From assembly GCF_035294505.1 (NCBI RefSeq), contig NZ_DATGKU010000259.1:1-48133 (forward strand): a stretch of DNA of 48,133 bases. Direction: 5' to 3'. Shown piece by piece: positions 26,004 through 33,706 of the stretch. This stretch comes from Chthonomonas sp035294505 (GTDB lineage Bacteria; Armatimonadota; Chthonomonadetes; Chthonomonadales; Chthonomonadaceae). Each line of letters opens with the position of its first letter. Positions within the stretch are counted from its first letter, which is position 1. The notes below the pieces were generated by a model, which ran no database searches, had not been told where the DNA came from, and worked only from the letters and a program-made list of their open reading frames with translations. The position numbers and the translations under genes were made by a program.

Positions 26004-26917
26004 GCGGTTCAGGTCCCTATGCAGTAACACATCTCAAGGCCGATACAGGGGGCCCCAGGAAATCGCAAGATTTTCTGGGGCAGGGCGCCCTTCCCCTCAA
26101 GGCCGACGCCCTTCCCCTCAAGGCCGACGCCCTTCCCCTCAATGAGGAGCCACGCCTGCCCAAAGCGCGCCTTGTAGAGGTTTTCTCTTCGGTGCAGGGG
26201 GAAGGCGTTTTGGTGGGCTATCGGCAAGTATTTGTCCGCACGTACGGATGCAACCTGCGCTGCACCTATTGCGACAGCCCGGAGACGCTGAAAGAAAGCC
26301 CTCTGCCAACGATTTGCCGCATTGAGTGGCCGGCAGGCACAGGACGTTTTGAAAAGCTTCCCAATCCTGTTGGGGCGGAACAACTTACCCAGGTAGTGGA
26401 ACGTTTTCTTCAGAGGCCCCATCATTCTGTGGCCATCACCGGAGGGGAACCACTTTTACAGGCGCGTTTCCTGGAAGCCTGGCTACCGACTGTGAGGGCG
26501 CTAGGCCTGAGAACCTTTTTAGAAACAAACGGCCTGCTGCCGGAGCACCTTCAGCGCATAGTGGCTCTATTAGACTATGTATCTATGGACATCAAAACCC
26601 CCTCGGCCACCGGTCTCGAGCCGGAGAAGACGTGGCCGACGCACCGCCGATTTTTGGAGGTGGCGCGTTGCACCAACGTCTACACCAAACTGGTTGTCAC
26701 ACCGCGCACCACAGACGATGAGCTAAACCGCGCCATAGACCTTATTGAATCGGTGGATGCCTCCATTCCGCTTATCCTGCAGCCGGTTACGCCCTGCGGG
26801 TATGAGCCGGTGGGCGTCTCCCCGTCGCGTCTGCTAGAGCTACAATCTCGTGCGGCCATGCGTCTCAGCGAGGTGCGCGTTATTCCTCAAACGCACAAGC
26901 TCGTGTCACTCCTCTAG
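26000..26917 (+). CDS. queE: 7-carboxy-7-deazaguanine synthase, radical SAM
   Basis: A radical SAM enzyme of queuosine/deazapurine biosynthesis. The CX3CX2C cluster motif is Cys84, Cys88 and Cys91 (CNLRCTYC), preceded by FSSVQGEG and followed by AITGGEPLLQ, all QueE hallmarks. I take the ATG at 26000, overlapping the folP stop as ATGA, giving 305 residues. A GTG at 25991 is an alternative. The first 52 residues are unusual for the family and include a tandem repeat ALPLKAD-ALPLKAD-ALPLNEE. A CTG at 26156, 6 bases after GAGGAG, would start the protein right at the conserved domain. The 3' end overlaps convergent galT by 12 bases. No queC, queD or queF lies nearby. Confidence 0.88.
   Translation: MSGSGPYAVTHLKADTGGPRKSQDFLGQGALPLKADALPLKADALPLNEEPRLPKARLVEVFSSVQGEGVLVGYRQVFVRTYGCNLRCTYCDSPETLKESPLPTICRIEWPAGTGRFEKLPNPVGAEQLTQVVERFLQRPHHSVAITGGEPLLQARFLEAWLPTVRALGLRTFLETNGLLPEHLQRIVALLDYVSMDIKTPSATGLEPEKTWPTHRRFLEVARCTNVYTKLVVTPRTTDDELNRAIDLIESVDASIPLILQPVTPCGYEPVGVSPSRLLELQSRAAMRLSEVRVIPQTHKLVSLL
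26087..26149 (+). repeat. In-frame 21-bp tandem repeat in the 5' end of queE
   Basis: Units 26087-26107 and 26108-26128 are identical 21-mers; a third copy from 26129 matches for about 13 bases and then diverges. The core CTCAAGGCCGA also occurs once at 26033-26043. Just upstream, 26053-26064 and 26069-26080 form a 12-base inverted repeat with one mismatch around GCAA. The period is a multiple of three, so the frame stays open. Confidence 0.85.
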
Positions 26918-27898
26918 CAGGTGGGGTGGGGTGTCGCGCAGGGTGCGACCTGTGTCTTCTGCATGGGTGTCGTTAATGAAGACACCTGCCCCTGCCTCCG
27001 AACCGGCTAAATATTTTAGTTTGTCCGGCGTACGGTAGGGCGGGTAGAACTCGATGTGGAACCGATAGTAGTTATATGTGCCCCCGTCGGTTGGACGTTG
27101 ATGCATCACCATGATGTAGGGGAGTGAGGGCTTCGACGGCCAAAGGTTATTGTATTTCTCCATCACCACCTTAAGAATACGCGCAAGATCGGCACGCTTA
27201 GAGCCATCGAGATCGGTAATGGCTGTATGGGATGAACGTGCCACCACATGCACCTCATAAGGGTAACGCGCATAGAAGGGCACAAAAGCTACAAAGGAGC
27301 GATTTGTGGCCACGATGCGCCTTCCATCTTCTAGCTCGGCTTGAAGAATGTCGTCGTAAAGGTTTCTGCCGGTGCGTTCAAAATGCTTTTTGGCGGCGTT
27401 CAACTCCCGCTGTGGGATGGGGGGGATGAAAGGATAGGCATAGATTTGGCCGTGTGGATGGGAGAGAGTGACCCCGATTTCGCGCCCTTTATTCTCAAAA
27501 ATGAACACATACTGCACGAACTCGCGTGCGCCAAGCGCGGCAAAACGATCGGCCCAAACCCAAATAAGCTCTTCTACTTTGGTTACCGAGAGTTGAGCCA
27601 GCTCTTTATCGGCATGGGGGGTGTAGCAGACGACTTCGCAGATTCCCTCTGCCGGCCTCACCGGTTCAAGTGGCGTTGAGGGCACGGAGGGCTCGGGGGG
27701 TGTTCGGCGAAAAGAGGGAAACTTATTTTCAAAAACTACGATCTCGTAGGTCGGCGCCGGTATCTCGGTGGGAAAGCCTCCGGGTTTGGTAGGGGCGAGC
27801 GGGTTGTAGTCGGGGGGCGGAAAGAAGGTGCGGTCTTGACGATGGGTGGCCGTTACAACCCACTCCTCCAAAGTAGGGTTCCAGCGCAGTTCAGACAC
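26906..27898 (-). CDS. galT: Galactose-1-phosphate uridylyltransferase
   Basis: A 330-residue HIT-superfamily enzyme of the Leloir pathway. It exchanges UMP between UDP-glucose and galactose-1-phosphate. The active-site HPH triad is residues 147-149 in LSHPHGQIYAYPF, where the second His is the uridylylated nucleophile. ELRWNPTLEEWVVTATHR at the start and the late FHIEFYPPYR are also typical of class I GalT. The start codon is GTG (27896-27898). It overlaps the preceding 55-codon gene by 8 bases, so translation is probably coupled. No galK, galE or galM is adjacent. The 3' end overlaps queE on the other strand. Confidence 0.92.
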   Translation of the reverse strand: MSELRWNPTLEEWVVTATHRQDRTFFPPPDYNPLAPTKPGGFPTEIPAPTYEIVVFENKFPSFRRTPPEPSVPSTPLEPVRPAEGICEVVCYTPHADKELAQLSVTKVEELIWVWADRFAALGAREFVQYVFIFENKGREIGVTLSHPHGQIYAYPFIPPIPQRELNAAKKHFERTGRNLYDDILQAELEDGRRIVATNRSFVAFVPFYARYPYEVHVVARSSHTAITDLDGSKRADLARILKVVMEKYNNLWPSKPSLPYIMVMHQRPTDGGTYNYYRFHIEFYPPYRTPDKLKYLAGSEAGAGVFINDTHAEDTGRTLRDTPPHLLEE

Positions 27899-28058
27899 GG
27901 GCTTTGCGCTCCTCCTCTGTTTCCGGTTCGATAGACTCCTCTGTCTCTTTCAAAGCCTCGAAGGCCTCCGTCTCTTCCGGTGTGGCCGTGTCGGGAAAGT
28001 GGTAGTAGATCAGGTATCTTCCGTCCTCTTTTAAGGTTATTTTCTTCTGCATTCGCAT
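27891..28058 (-). CDS. Small 55-residue acidic protein overlapping galT
   Basis: This short gene lies in the gap between the acetyltransferase gene and galT. It encodes 55 residues beginning MRMQKKITLKEDGRYLIYYH, with a basic, strand-like N-terminal half. A glutamate-rich C-terminal half follows (TPEETEAFEALKETEES..., ending EEERKARV). A GGAG lies 7 bases before the ATG at 28058; a second in-frame ATG is at 28052. Its stop overlaps the galT GTG by 8 bases. The ribosome binding site, protein-like composition and coupling to galT argue that it is translated. I do not know a function; DGRYLIYY-type small proteins occur in several phyla as unnamed families. Confidence 0.75.
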   Translation of the reverse strand: MRMQKKITLKEDGRYLIYYHFPDTATPEETEAFEALKETEESIEPETEEERKARV

Positions 28059-28093
28059 AGGTTACTCCAACAAAAATAGGGTGTACTCAAATT

Positions 28094-29023
28094 CTACCCC
28101 GTCTCGGGAAGGAAGGTGGGGAAAACAAGACCCTTAGGCTCTTGCCACGGCCCGCGTACTTGGGCAAAGTGCAGTTCACAGTTGCGTGCGCCCCAACCGT
28201 ACAGCGTGTGAACCAGCGCATCGGCCTGGGAGGGAACGAGCACCACGGGGCTGCGCCCTCGATGTTGGTTCAGCTCCTCTGCAATGAGCGCCGCAGCCTG
28301 CTCCTGTGTACGTGCCACCCCCGGCCCCAACATATTGCTTGCCGGGGCCGCAACGGACGTTATGAACCCTTCAATGGTGCCCTGTTCGGTCTCTAACACG
28401 GAAACGTGCCAGAAACCGTCGGTATTTTCCACAAAGTAGCGATAGTCCTTCTCGCGGCGGATACCGGCGATCTCGCGTTCTAGGTCGGCAATGGCGTTGA
28501 CATCCTCAAGGGTAGCGGGGCGTATGCGATGGCCTTTTGGCAACGTATAGGCGATGCCTTCGGGCGGCACGGTGATCAGCATGTCCTGATAGATCGTTCG
28601 GGGAACGAAGCCGGCACGGTTATAGAGGGAGAAGGAATCGAGGTTGATGGCGCTGGAGACCAGGCGCAGTGGTTTATTGGCCTCTTCGGCAATGGTTATA
28701 ATCGCCTGTAAAAGCTGCCTTGCCACTCCTTGGTGAAAATAGTTAGGATGGGCGTTCATGATGCCTAAAGAGACATGGGTCTCTCTTGGGTGGTAGAAAC
28801 AGGAGCCGGCGATGCGCCCGGTGGCATGACTTACAGCGACAAGGCAACATCCGGGATCGAGGGCCTCGTAGATTTGGCAAAAGGCTTGTGTGCTCTCCGG
28901 CGGTCCTGTGAAGATGGGTGGACGCCCGTGCGTTTGGTACCAAAAGTTCGTAGAGACGTAGATTAGCTCGGCAACCTCACTCCACTCTTCTCGACGCATG
29001 GGTCTTAAGGTGAACTCGGACAT
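28094..29023 (-). CDS. Tandem GNAT acetyltransferase
   Basis: A 309-residue protein with two GNAT domains in tandem. The N-terminal domain (about 3-150) keeps the acetyl-CoA loop in HPNYFHQGVARQLL, the Q-x-x-G-x-A-type motif, and an NLDSFSLYNRAGF segment typical of the last strand and helix. The C-terminal domain (about 160-300) starts IRPATLEDVNAIADLEREI but lacks a clear pyrophosphate loop, so it may be regulatory or substrate-binding. The acceptor substrate is unknown. AGGAG is present before the ATG. It lies 20 bases downstream of the metB-like gene and 35 bases upstream of the small gene. Confidence 0.8.
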   Translation of the reverse strand: MSEFTLRPMRREEWSEVAELIYVSTNFWYQTHGRPPIFTGPPESTQAFCQIYEALDPGCCLVAVSHATGRIAGSCFYHPRETHVSLGIMNAHPNYFHQGVARQLLQAIITIAEEANKPLRLVSSAINLDSFSLYNRAGFVPRTIYQDMLITVPPEGIAYTLPKGHRIRPATLEDVNAIADLEREIAGIRREKDYRYFVENTDGFWHVSVLETEQGTIEGFITSVAAPASNMLGPGVARTQEQAAALIAEELNQHRGRSPVVLVPSQADALVHTLYGWGARNCELHFAQVRGPWQEPKGLVFPTFLPETG

Positions 29024-29043
29024 AGGCGCTCCTCACAGAAGAT

Positions 29044-30189
29044 TTACCCAAGGGCTTGCTCTAGATCGGCGATTAGGTCTTCCACATTCTCCAGGCCGAC
29101 CGAAAGGCGCACAAGGCCGTCGCCGATGCCTCGCGCTCGACGCTCTTCCGCAGGCAGGGCGGCGTGCGACATCTTGGCCGGGTAGCTAATGATGCTCTCA
29201 ACACCGCCAAGGCTACCGGCCAGAGCGAAAAGCGTGGTGCTTTTTAGCAGCTTTTCGGCGTCGGCCACCTCCAACTCGACCGATACCACGCCGCCCCCCA
29301 TACCACGCATCTGTTTCTGCACCAGAGGGCGCTGATTGGGGTCTGTTAGCCCGGGGTAGTAGACGGTGCGGACTCGCGGATGTCCCATAAGAAATTGGGC
29401 TATGCGCAGGGCATTTTCGCAGTGGGTTCGCATGCGTACGGCCAGCGTGCGAATGCCGCGCAGGGTTAGCCAGCAGTCAAAAGGGGAGGCCACAGCTCCG
29501 GTAACTTTCTGGATTTCCCATAAACGGGCGCGCAAGGCGGGGTCGCGCAGAACGAGCGCCCCACCCAGCGTGTCGGAATGACCTCCGAGGTACTTGGTGG
29601 AGGAGTGCATCACGATGTCGGCTCCGAGAGCAAGCGGGTTTTGGAGATAAGGGGTGGCGAAGGTGTTATCTACGGCGACGAGGGCGCCCACGTCGTGTGC
29701 GGCCTGCACCACGGCAGCGATATCGGTGAGTTGGAGAAGGGGGTTGGCAGGGGTTTCTAGCCAGACCATACAGGTGCCTGGAGTGATGGCCTCGATGAAT
29801 AGCTCCGTATTCGAGGCATCGGCGTACTCTACAATAACGCCGTTGGGGCGCAAAATGGTCTCGGCAAGGTGCGTTGTTCCTCCATACACGTCACGTGCCA
29901 GCAGAAGCCGGTCGTTGGGGCGCAACAGACGAAAGGCGGCATCTATGGCGGCCATGCCGGAACTAAAGCAGAGAGCAGGGCATTCGGCCGGGGCCTCTTC
30001 GAGAGAGGCCAAACAGACCTCCAAAGCATGACGAGTGGGGTTGCCATAACGGATATACTCATAGCCGGCTCGGCTTACGCCTGGCTCCTCGAAAGCATAG
30101 ATCGTCGTGGGGTAGATGGGGGGAATAACCGCACCTGTCGTCTCTTCCGGCTCTTGCCCCACATGAATAGCACGAGTGGCAAACTCCAT
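29044..30189 (-). CDS. metB: Cystathionine gamma-synthase / gamma-lyase family enzyme
   Basis: A 381-residue Cys/Met-metabolism PLP enzyme. The family start FATRAIHVGQEP and the YGNPTRHALE loop are present. The PLP region has DNTFATPYLQNPL and SSTKYLGGHSD, with the Schiff-base lysine at Lys199. Members make cystathionine from activated homoserine and cysteine, or cleave it to cysteine; sequence alone does not separate synthase from lyase, so the symbol is provisional. GAGGAG lies about 10 bases before the ATG. It heads the operon metB / GNAT / small gene / galT, whose members have no obvious common pathway. Confidence 0.86.
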   Translation of the reverse strand: MEFATRAIHVGQEPEETTGAVIPPIYPTTIYAFEEPGVSRAGYEYIRYGNPTRHALEVCLASLEEAPAECPALCFSSGMAAIDAAFRLLRPNDRLLLARDVYGGTTHLAETILRPNGVIVEYADASNTELFIEAITPGTCMVWLETPANPLLQLTDIAAVVQAAHDVGALVAVDNTFATPYLQNPLALGADIVMHSSTKYLGGHSDTLGGALVLRDPALRARLWEIQKVTGAVASPFDCWLTLRGIRTLAVRMRTHCENALRIAQFLMGHPRVRTVYYPGLTDPNQRPLVQKQMRGMGGGVVSVELEVADAEKLLKSTTLFALAGSLGGVESIISYPAKMSHAALPAEERRARGIGDGLVRLSVGLENVEDLIADLEQALG

Positions 30190-30218
30190 CCAAAACAGCT
30201 CCTCAAATTTTGTCTACA

Positions 30219-30246
30219 AGTTTACCTGTTTTTGAGCGGCTTGCAA
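30219..30246 (-). promoter_or_regulatory. Candidate promoter of the metB-galT operon
   Basis: On the minus strand TTGCAA (30241-30246) and TAAACT (30219-30224) are separated by 16 bases, about 30 bases before the metB start codon. Each hexamer matches the sigma70 consensus at four of six positions. Confidence 0.4.
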
Positions 30247-30325
30247 GTTAAGGCATCTTCGTGTCCGCTCGTAGGGAGCAACTCTATTCGGACAAGGCAC
30301 TTTGGTGCTGTCGTAAACGACCGCG

Positions 30326-30380
30326 CGCCTAAAGGCGAAGGTCTCTCGCTTCGCTTCGAGGCGACAGCGTCGAGATGACA
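30326..30380 (-). repeat. REP-like intergenic repeat beside the tnpB relic
   Basis: Read on the minus strand it begins GTCATCTCGACGCTGTCGCC, passes through GAAGCGAAGCGAGAGACC and ends with a small hairpin CGCCT-TT-AGGCG. It strongly recalls the widespread dispersed repeats of the GTCATCTCGACCGAAGCGAAGCGGAGAGAT type. Only one copy is seen here, so the assignment rests on recognition of the motif. Confidence 0.5.
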
Positions 30381-30383
30381 CGA

Positions 30384-30675
30384 CTATCGCCGAGAGAGCA
30401 CCAGCCCGATCCCATCTGCCGGCCCAGCGAAGCCACAGGACACACAGAAAAAACGTTTGTAGGCTTTGACGACCTTAGCGATGGCGCGGATGGTCATCGG
30501 TGCTGGGAAGCGAAAGCGCTTCCTCACGTTGCGGTAGACGCGCTTCTGGAGCGCGATTTTGTTGCGCACCGATGGTCGAAGGCAACCTCTACAATCGCGT
30601 TGCAGGTTTTATGGCACGTTTTCACGGCGATGTCTTCGGGTGCGCGGCAATCAAGGCTGATGGAGATAAGCCGTT
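30384..30675 (-). pseudogene. IS200/IS605-type tnpB relic with a large internal deletion
   Basis: On the minus strand the first part, about 30675-30570, translates as ...ISLDCRAPEDIAVKT and CNAIVEVAFDHRCA. After a one-base frameshift near 30569 it continues as NKIALQKRVYRNVRKRFRF, PMTIRAIAKVVKAYKR. These are the conserved N-terminal stretches of one TnpB/OrfB subfamily (usually NKIALQ...YR..R.RF.LPAQM.IRAI.KV..AYK). The frame then jumps directly to FFCVSCGFAGPADGIG, the C-terminal zinc-finger end of TnpB, and a stop at 30384. Some 250-300 codons with the RuvC nuclease centre are therefore missing. It begins immediately after the xylB stop codon. No intact TnpA or TnpB is present. Confidence 0.75.
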
Positions 30676-32229
30676 TTAACTGGTAGGAGTGGCCGCGAGA
30701 TCGCTTGCGATGGAGGTGACCTCGGCAAAGCTTGTTTTAAGCTGGCCGTAAAGCGCTCGATAGAGAGGGTAGTAGCGATTGTAGATGGCCTGGTTCTGTG
30801 GGTTCACTTGGGTGCGATGCGTCACCTGAATAACGCTCCGACAGGCGGCCTCAACAGAGGGATAGATTCCCGTTCCTACTCCGGCCAACAGAGCCACGCC
30901 CAGAGCCGGGCCTTCATCCACATTGATGGTGACGTGGTCTTGACCAATGATGTCGGCCTGAATTTGGCGCCAAAGAGGGCTGCGCGCACCCCCGCCCGAA
31001 GCACGCACCTGCCGGATGGGCACCTGCATCTCCCGCAAAATCTCGAAAGAGTCGCGCAATCCGTAGGCCACACCCTCAAGAACGGCACGTGCCATATAGG
31101 CACGATGACAACGTCGTGTGATGCCGAAGAACACGCCACGGGCGTTCGGATCGGGGTAGGGCGTGCGCTCGCCGGTGAGGTAAGGCAAAAACAGCAGACC
31201 TTCGCACCCGGCAGGCGCCCTTTCGGCCTCTGCACAGATGATCTCGTAAGGATCGCGCCCTAGCGCTTGTGCCACCGCCCGCTCCGGCTCGCAGAAGGTG
31301 TCGCGATACCATTGCAGCGAGCCACCTGCCGAAAGCATAACGCCCATGAGATGCCACTTTCCGGGCACCGCGTGGCAGAAGGTGTGCAGCCGCAACTGGG
31401 GGTCTACGGCAGGTGCATCGCTATGGGCGAAAACAACCCCTGAGGTACCCACAGTAGACGACACAATGCCGGTCTCCACAACGCCGTTGCCCACGGCACC
31501 GGCTGCCTGATCGCCACCGCCTCCTACAACCGGTGTTCCCTCCGCAAGTCCGGTTGCGAGGGCGGCTTCCGCTGTGATACGCCCTGTTATTTCCGGCGAT
31601 TCGTACACTTTAGGCATCCATTCCCGCGGGATGGCGATGGCATCGAGCAGCTCATCGGCCCAGGCGCGCTTACGTACGTTGAAAAGCGCCGTTCCACTGG
31701 CGTCGGAGACCTCCGTAGCGTACTCACCGGTAAGGCGAAACCGCACATAATCCTTAGGCAGCAGCACCTTGCGCACCTTTGCATAGTGGTGGGGTTCGTG
31801 CTGACGGAGCCAGATGATCTTGCCGGCGGTAAAGCCGGTGAGCACCGGATTCGATATAAGCTCTATCACCTTCTCGCGTCCCACCGTCTGCATAATCCAG
31901 TCGCACTCCGCTTGGGTGCGCTGGTCGTTCCAGAGAATGGCGGGCCGAATGACGGCATCGTTCTCATCGAGAAAAACGGAGCCATGCATCTGCCCCGAAA
32001 GTCCGATGCCTTTTATCTCTTTGGCATCTACTTTGGAATCGTGCAACACACGTCGCAGCGTGGCGCAGGTCGCTTCCCACCAATCATGCGGGTTCTGCTC
32101 GCTCCAAAGCGGGTGGGGGGTGAAGAGCGGGTATTCGTAGGTGGCGCGCGCTTTTACCTGCCCGCTCTCATCTATCAAGATAGTTTTTGTGCCGCTCGTT
32201 CCTATATCTATTCCGATTAAGAAGGCCAT
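30676..32229 (-). CDS. xylB: Xylulokinase
   Basis: A 517-residue FGGY-family sugar kinase that phosphorylates D-xylulose to xylulose-5-phosphate for the pentose phosphate pathway. LIGIDIGTSGTKTILID (ATP phosphate-1 motif), GLSGQMHGSVFLDE and ILWNDQRT match xylulokinases. The catalytic base is Asp240 in VGGGGDQAAGAVG, and ASGGGARSPLWRQIQADI is the C-terminal ATP-site motif. CAGGAG lies 9 bases before the ATG. No xylA or xylose transporter is adjacent. The stop codon abuts the tnpB relic. A hairpin stands between mntH and this gene. Confidence 0.92.
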   Translation of the reverse strand: MAFLIGIDIGTSGTKTILIDESGQVKARATYEYPLFTPHPLWSEQNPHDWWEATCATLRRVLHDSKVDAKEIKGIGLSGQMHGSVFLDENDAVIRPAILWNDQRTQAECDWIMQTVGREKVIELISNPVLTGFTAGKIIWLRQHEPHHYAKVRKVLLPKDYVRFRLTGEYATEVSDASGTALFNVRKRAWADELLDAIAIPREWMPKVYESPEITGRITAEAALATGLAEGTPVVGGGGDQAAGAVGNGVVETGIVSSTVGTSGVVFAHSDAPAVDPQLRLHTFCHAVPGKWHLMGVMLSAGGSLQWYRDTFCEPERAVAQALGRDPYEIICAEAERAPAGCEGLLFLPYLTGERTPYPDPNARGVFFGITRRCHRAYMARAVLEGVAYGLRDSFEILREMQVPIRQVRASGGGARSPLWRQIQADIIGQDHVTINVDEGPALGVALLAGVGTGIYPSVEAACRSVIQVTHRTQVNPQNQAIYNRYYPLYRALYGQLKTSFAEVTSIASDLAATPTS

Positions 32230-32256
32230 AAAAATAGCTCCTGAAAAGAGGTGGGG

Positions 32257-32285
32257 ATGCTGCCGCGGGGGAACGTCGGCAGCAT
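32257..32285 (-). terminator. Hairpin between mntH and xylB
   Basis: Arms ATGCTGCCG (32257-32265) and CGGCAGCAT (32277-32285) are perfectly complementary over 9 bases around an 11-base loop. It lies 53 bases past the mntH stop and 27 bases before the xylB start. It may end the mntRH transcript or act in the xylB leader; a short TCTTTTC pyrimidine run follows at some distance. Confidence 0.45.
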
Positions 32286-32338
32286 TGCTTAAGATGTTAC
32301 CTCAACGAGGCACACACTTGGAGCGATCCACCATCAAT

Positions 32339-33706
32339 TTAATGGCCACCGTGGAGGGAGGTTACAATAAGCCAGGCGTTAAGCACGACGATGAGCACGG
32401 CCAGGAGCACGCCCACTATCTGCACGATACGCCCGTTGACAAGCGGCCCCATGCGTCGGCGGTCACCCGTTATCTGAATCAGAGGAATGACGGCCAAGGG
32501 CAGCTGCATGGAAAGCACGACTTGGCTAAAAAGCATCAGCTGGTCTATCCCGCGCGCTCCATAGAGGATAACCGCCGTTGCCGCGGGCACAATGGCCAGA
32601 CCACGAGAGATAAGTCGTCGCAGCCAGGGGGCAATACGGATGTGCAGGAAGCCCTCTAGAATGATCTGGCCGGCCAACGTTCCTGTGAGCGTGGAGTTCT
32701 GACCCGATGCCAGCAGGCCTATAGCGAAGAGAGGGGTGGCCAGGGAAACACCGAGCAGTGGGGTAAGCATACGATAGGCATCTTGTATGCCGGTGATCTC
32801 GTGATGGCCGGTGCGATAGAAGGTGGCTGCGGCGAGGATGAGGATGGCGGCATTGACGAAGAGGGCCAACATAAGCGCAACAAACGAGTCGGTTTGGGCC
32901 ATGCGCACGGCATCTTTCTTATCCTCCCAGCTCTCGCCGAAATCGCGTGTCTGCACCACGGAGGAGTGGAGATAGAGATTGTGTGGCATAACGGTGGCGC
33001 CCAAGATGCCGAGCGCGATGTAGAGCATGCCGGCGTTTTGCACGATGTCCCTATGGGGCACAAAGCCGGCTATCACCGCATGGAAAGAGGGATGCGCGTA
33101 GAACAGCTCGATGCAGAAGACCGCCATGATGGTGGCGATGAGCGTAATGACGATGCCCTCTATCCAGCGGAAGCCCTTGTGCTGAAGGGCCAGCAGCAGA
33201 AGAACATCGAGACCGGTTAGGATGACGCCGGCGGCCAAGGGAATATGGAACAAGAGGTTAAGCGCAATGGCAGCGCCGATGACCTCGGCAATGTCGCAGG
33301 CCACAATACCGATCTCGGCAGAGAGCCAGAGGAAGATGACGACGGGTTTTTTATAGATATCGCGACAGGCCTGTGCCAGATCGCGCCCTGTGGCGATGCC
33401 CAGCTTGGCCGAGAGCGCCTGAAGGAATACGGCCATAAGGCTGGAGATGAGCACGACACTTAGCAGCCGATAGGCAAAGGCTGCCCCACCGCCGATGTCG
33501 GTAGCCCAGTTGCCGGGGTCCATATAACCCACAGCCACAAGATAGCCCGGCCCCACGAAGGCCAGCAGCCTACGCCAGAAAGTGGCACTTTTAGGGACAG
33601 GTATGGAACGAAAGACCTCCGGAAGAGAGGGAAGACTTGGAAGAGTATGCCATCCGTTGAGGGCCGATCTCTCTGGTGTTTCGCTGCGAACGGTATCCAC
33701 TTTCAC
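32339..33706 (-). CDS. mntH: NRAMP-family manganese/divalent metal transporter
   Basis: A 455-residue proton-coupled Mn2+/Fe2+ importer of the inner membrane with about eleven membrane helices. The metal site is intact: DPGNW in helix 1 (Asp63, Asn66) and the Met-Pro-His motif in helix 6 (VMPHNLYLHS, Met240 and His242). A hydrophilic N-terminus of about 45 residues precedes the first helix, longer than in many homologues. Its ATG overlaps the mntR stop by 4 bases, so repressor and transporter are translated together. Repression by MntR when manganese is sufficient is expected. Confidence 0.93.
   Translation of the reverse strand: MKVDTVRSETPERSALNGWHTLPSLPSLPEVFRSIPVPKSATFWRRLLAFVGPGYLVAVGYMDPGNWATDIGGGAAFAYRLLSVVLISSLMAVFLQALSAKLGIATGRDLAQACRDIYKKPVVIFLWLSAEIGIVACDIAEVIGAAIALNLLFHIPLAAGVILTGLDVLLLLALQHKGFRWIEGIVITLIATIMAVFCIELFYAHPSFHAVIAGFVPHRDIVQNAGMLYIALGILGATVMPHNLYLHSSVVQTRDFGESWEDKKDAVRMAQTDSFVALMLALFVNAAILILAAATFYRTGHHEITGIQDAYRMLTPLLGVSLATPLFAIGLLASGQNSTLTGTLAGQIILEGFLHIRIAPWLRRLISRGLAIVPAATAVILYGARGIDQLMLFSQVVLSMQLPLAVIPLIQITGDRRRMGPLVNGRIVQIVGVLLAVLIVVLNAWLIVTSLHGGH

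Noticed and set aside
26087..26149. A CRISPR-like array from the 21-bp repeats
   Set aside because: The units are directly tandem without spacers, lie in frame in queE and have no cas genes nearby.
30375..30686. A 103-codon plus-strand frame between metB and xylB
   Set aside because: The minus strand of the same stretch shows clear TnpB motifs, so the plus frame is its shadow; it also runs into the end of xylB.
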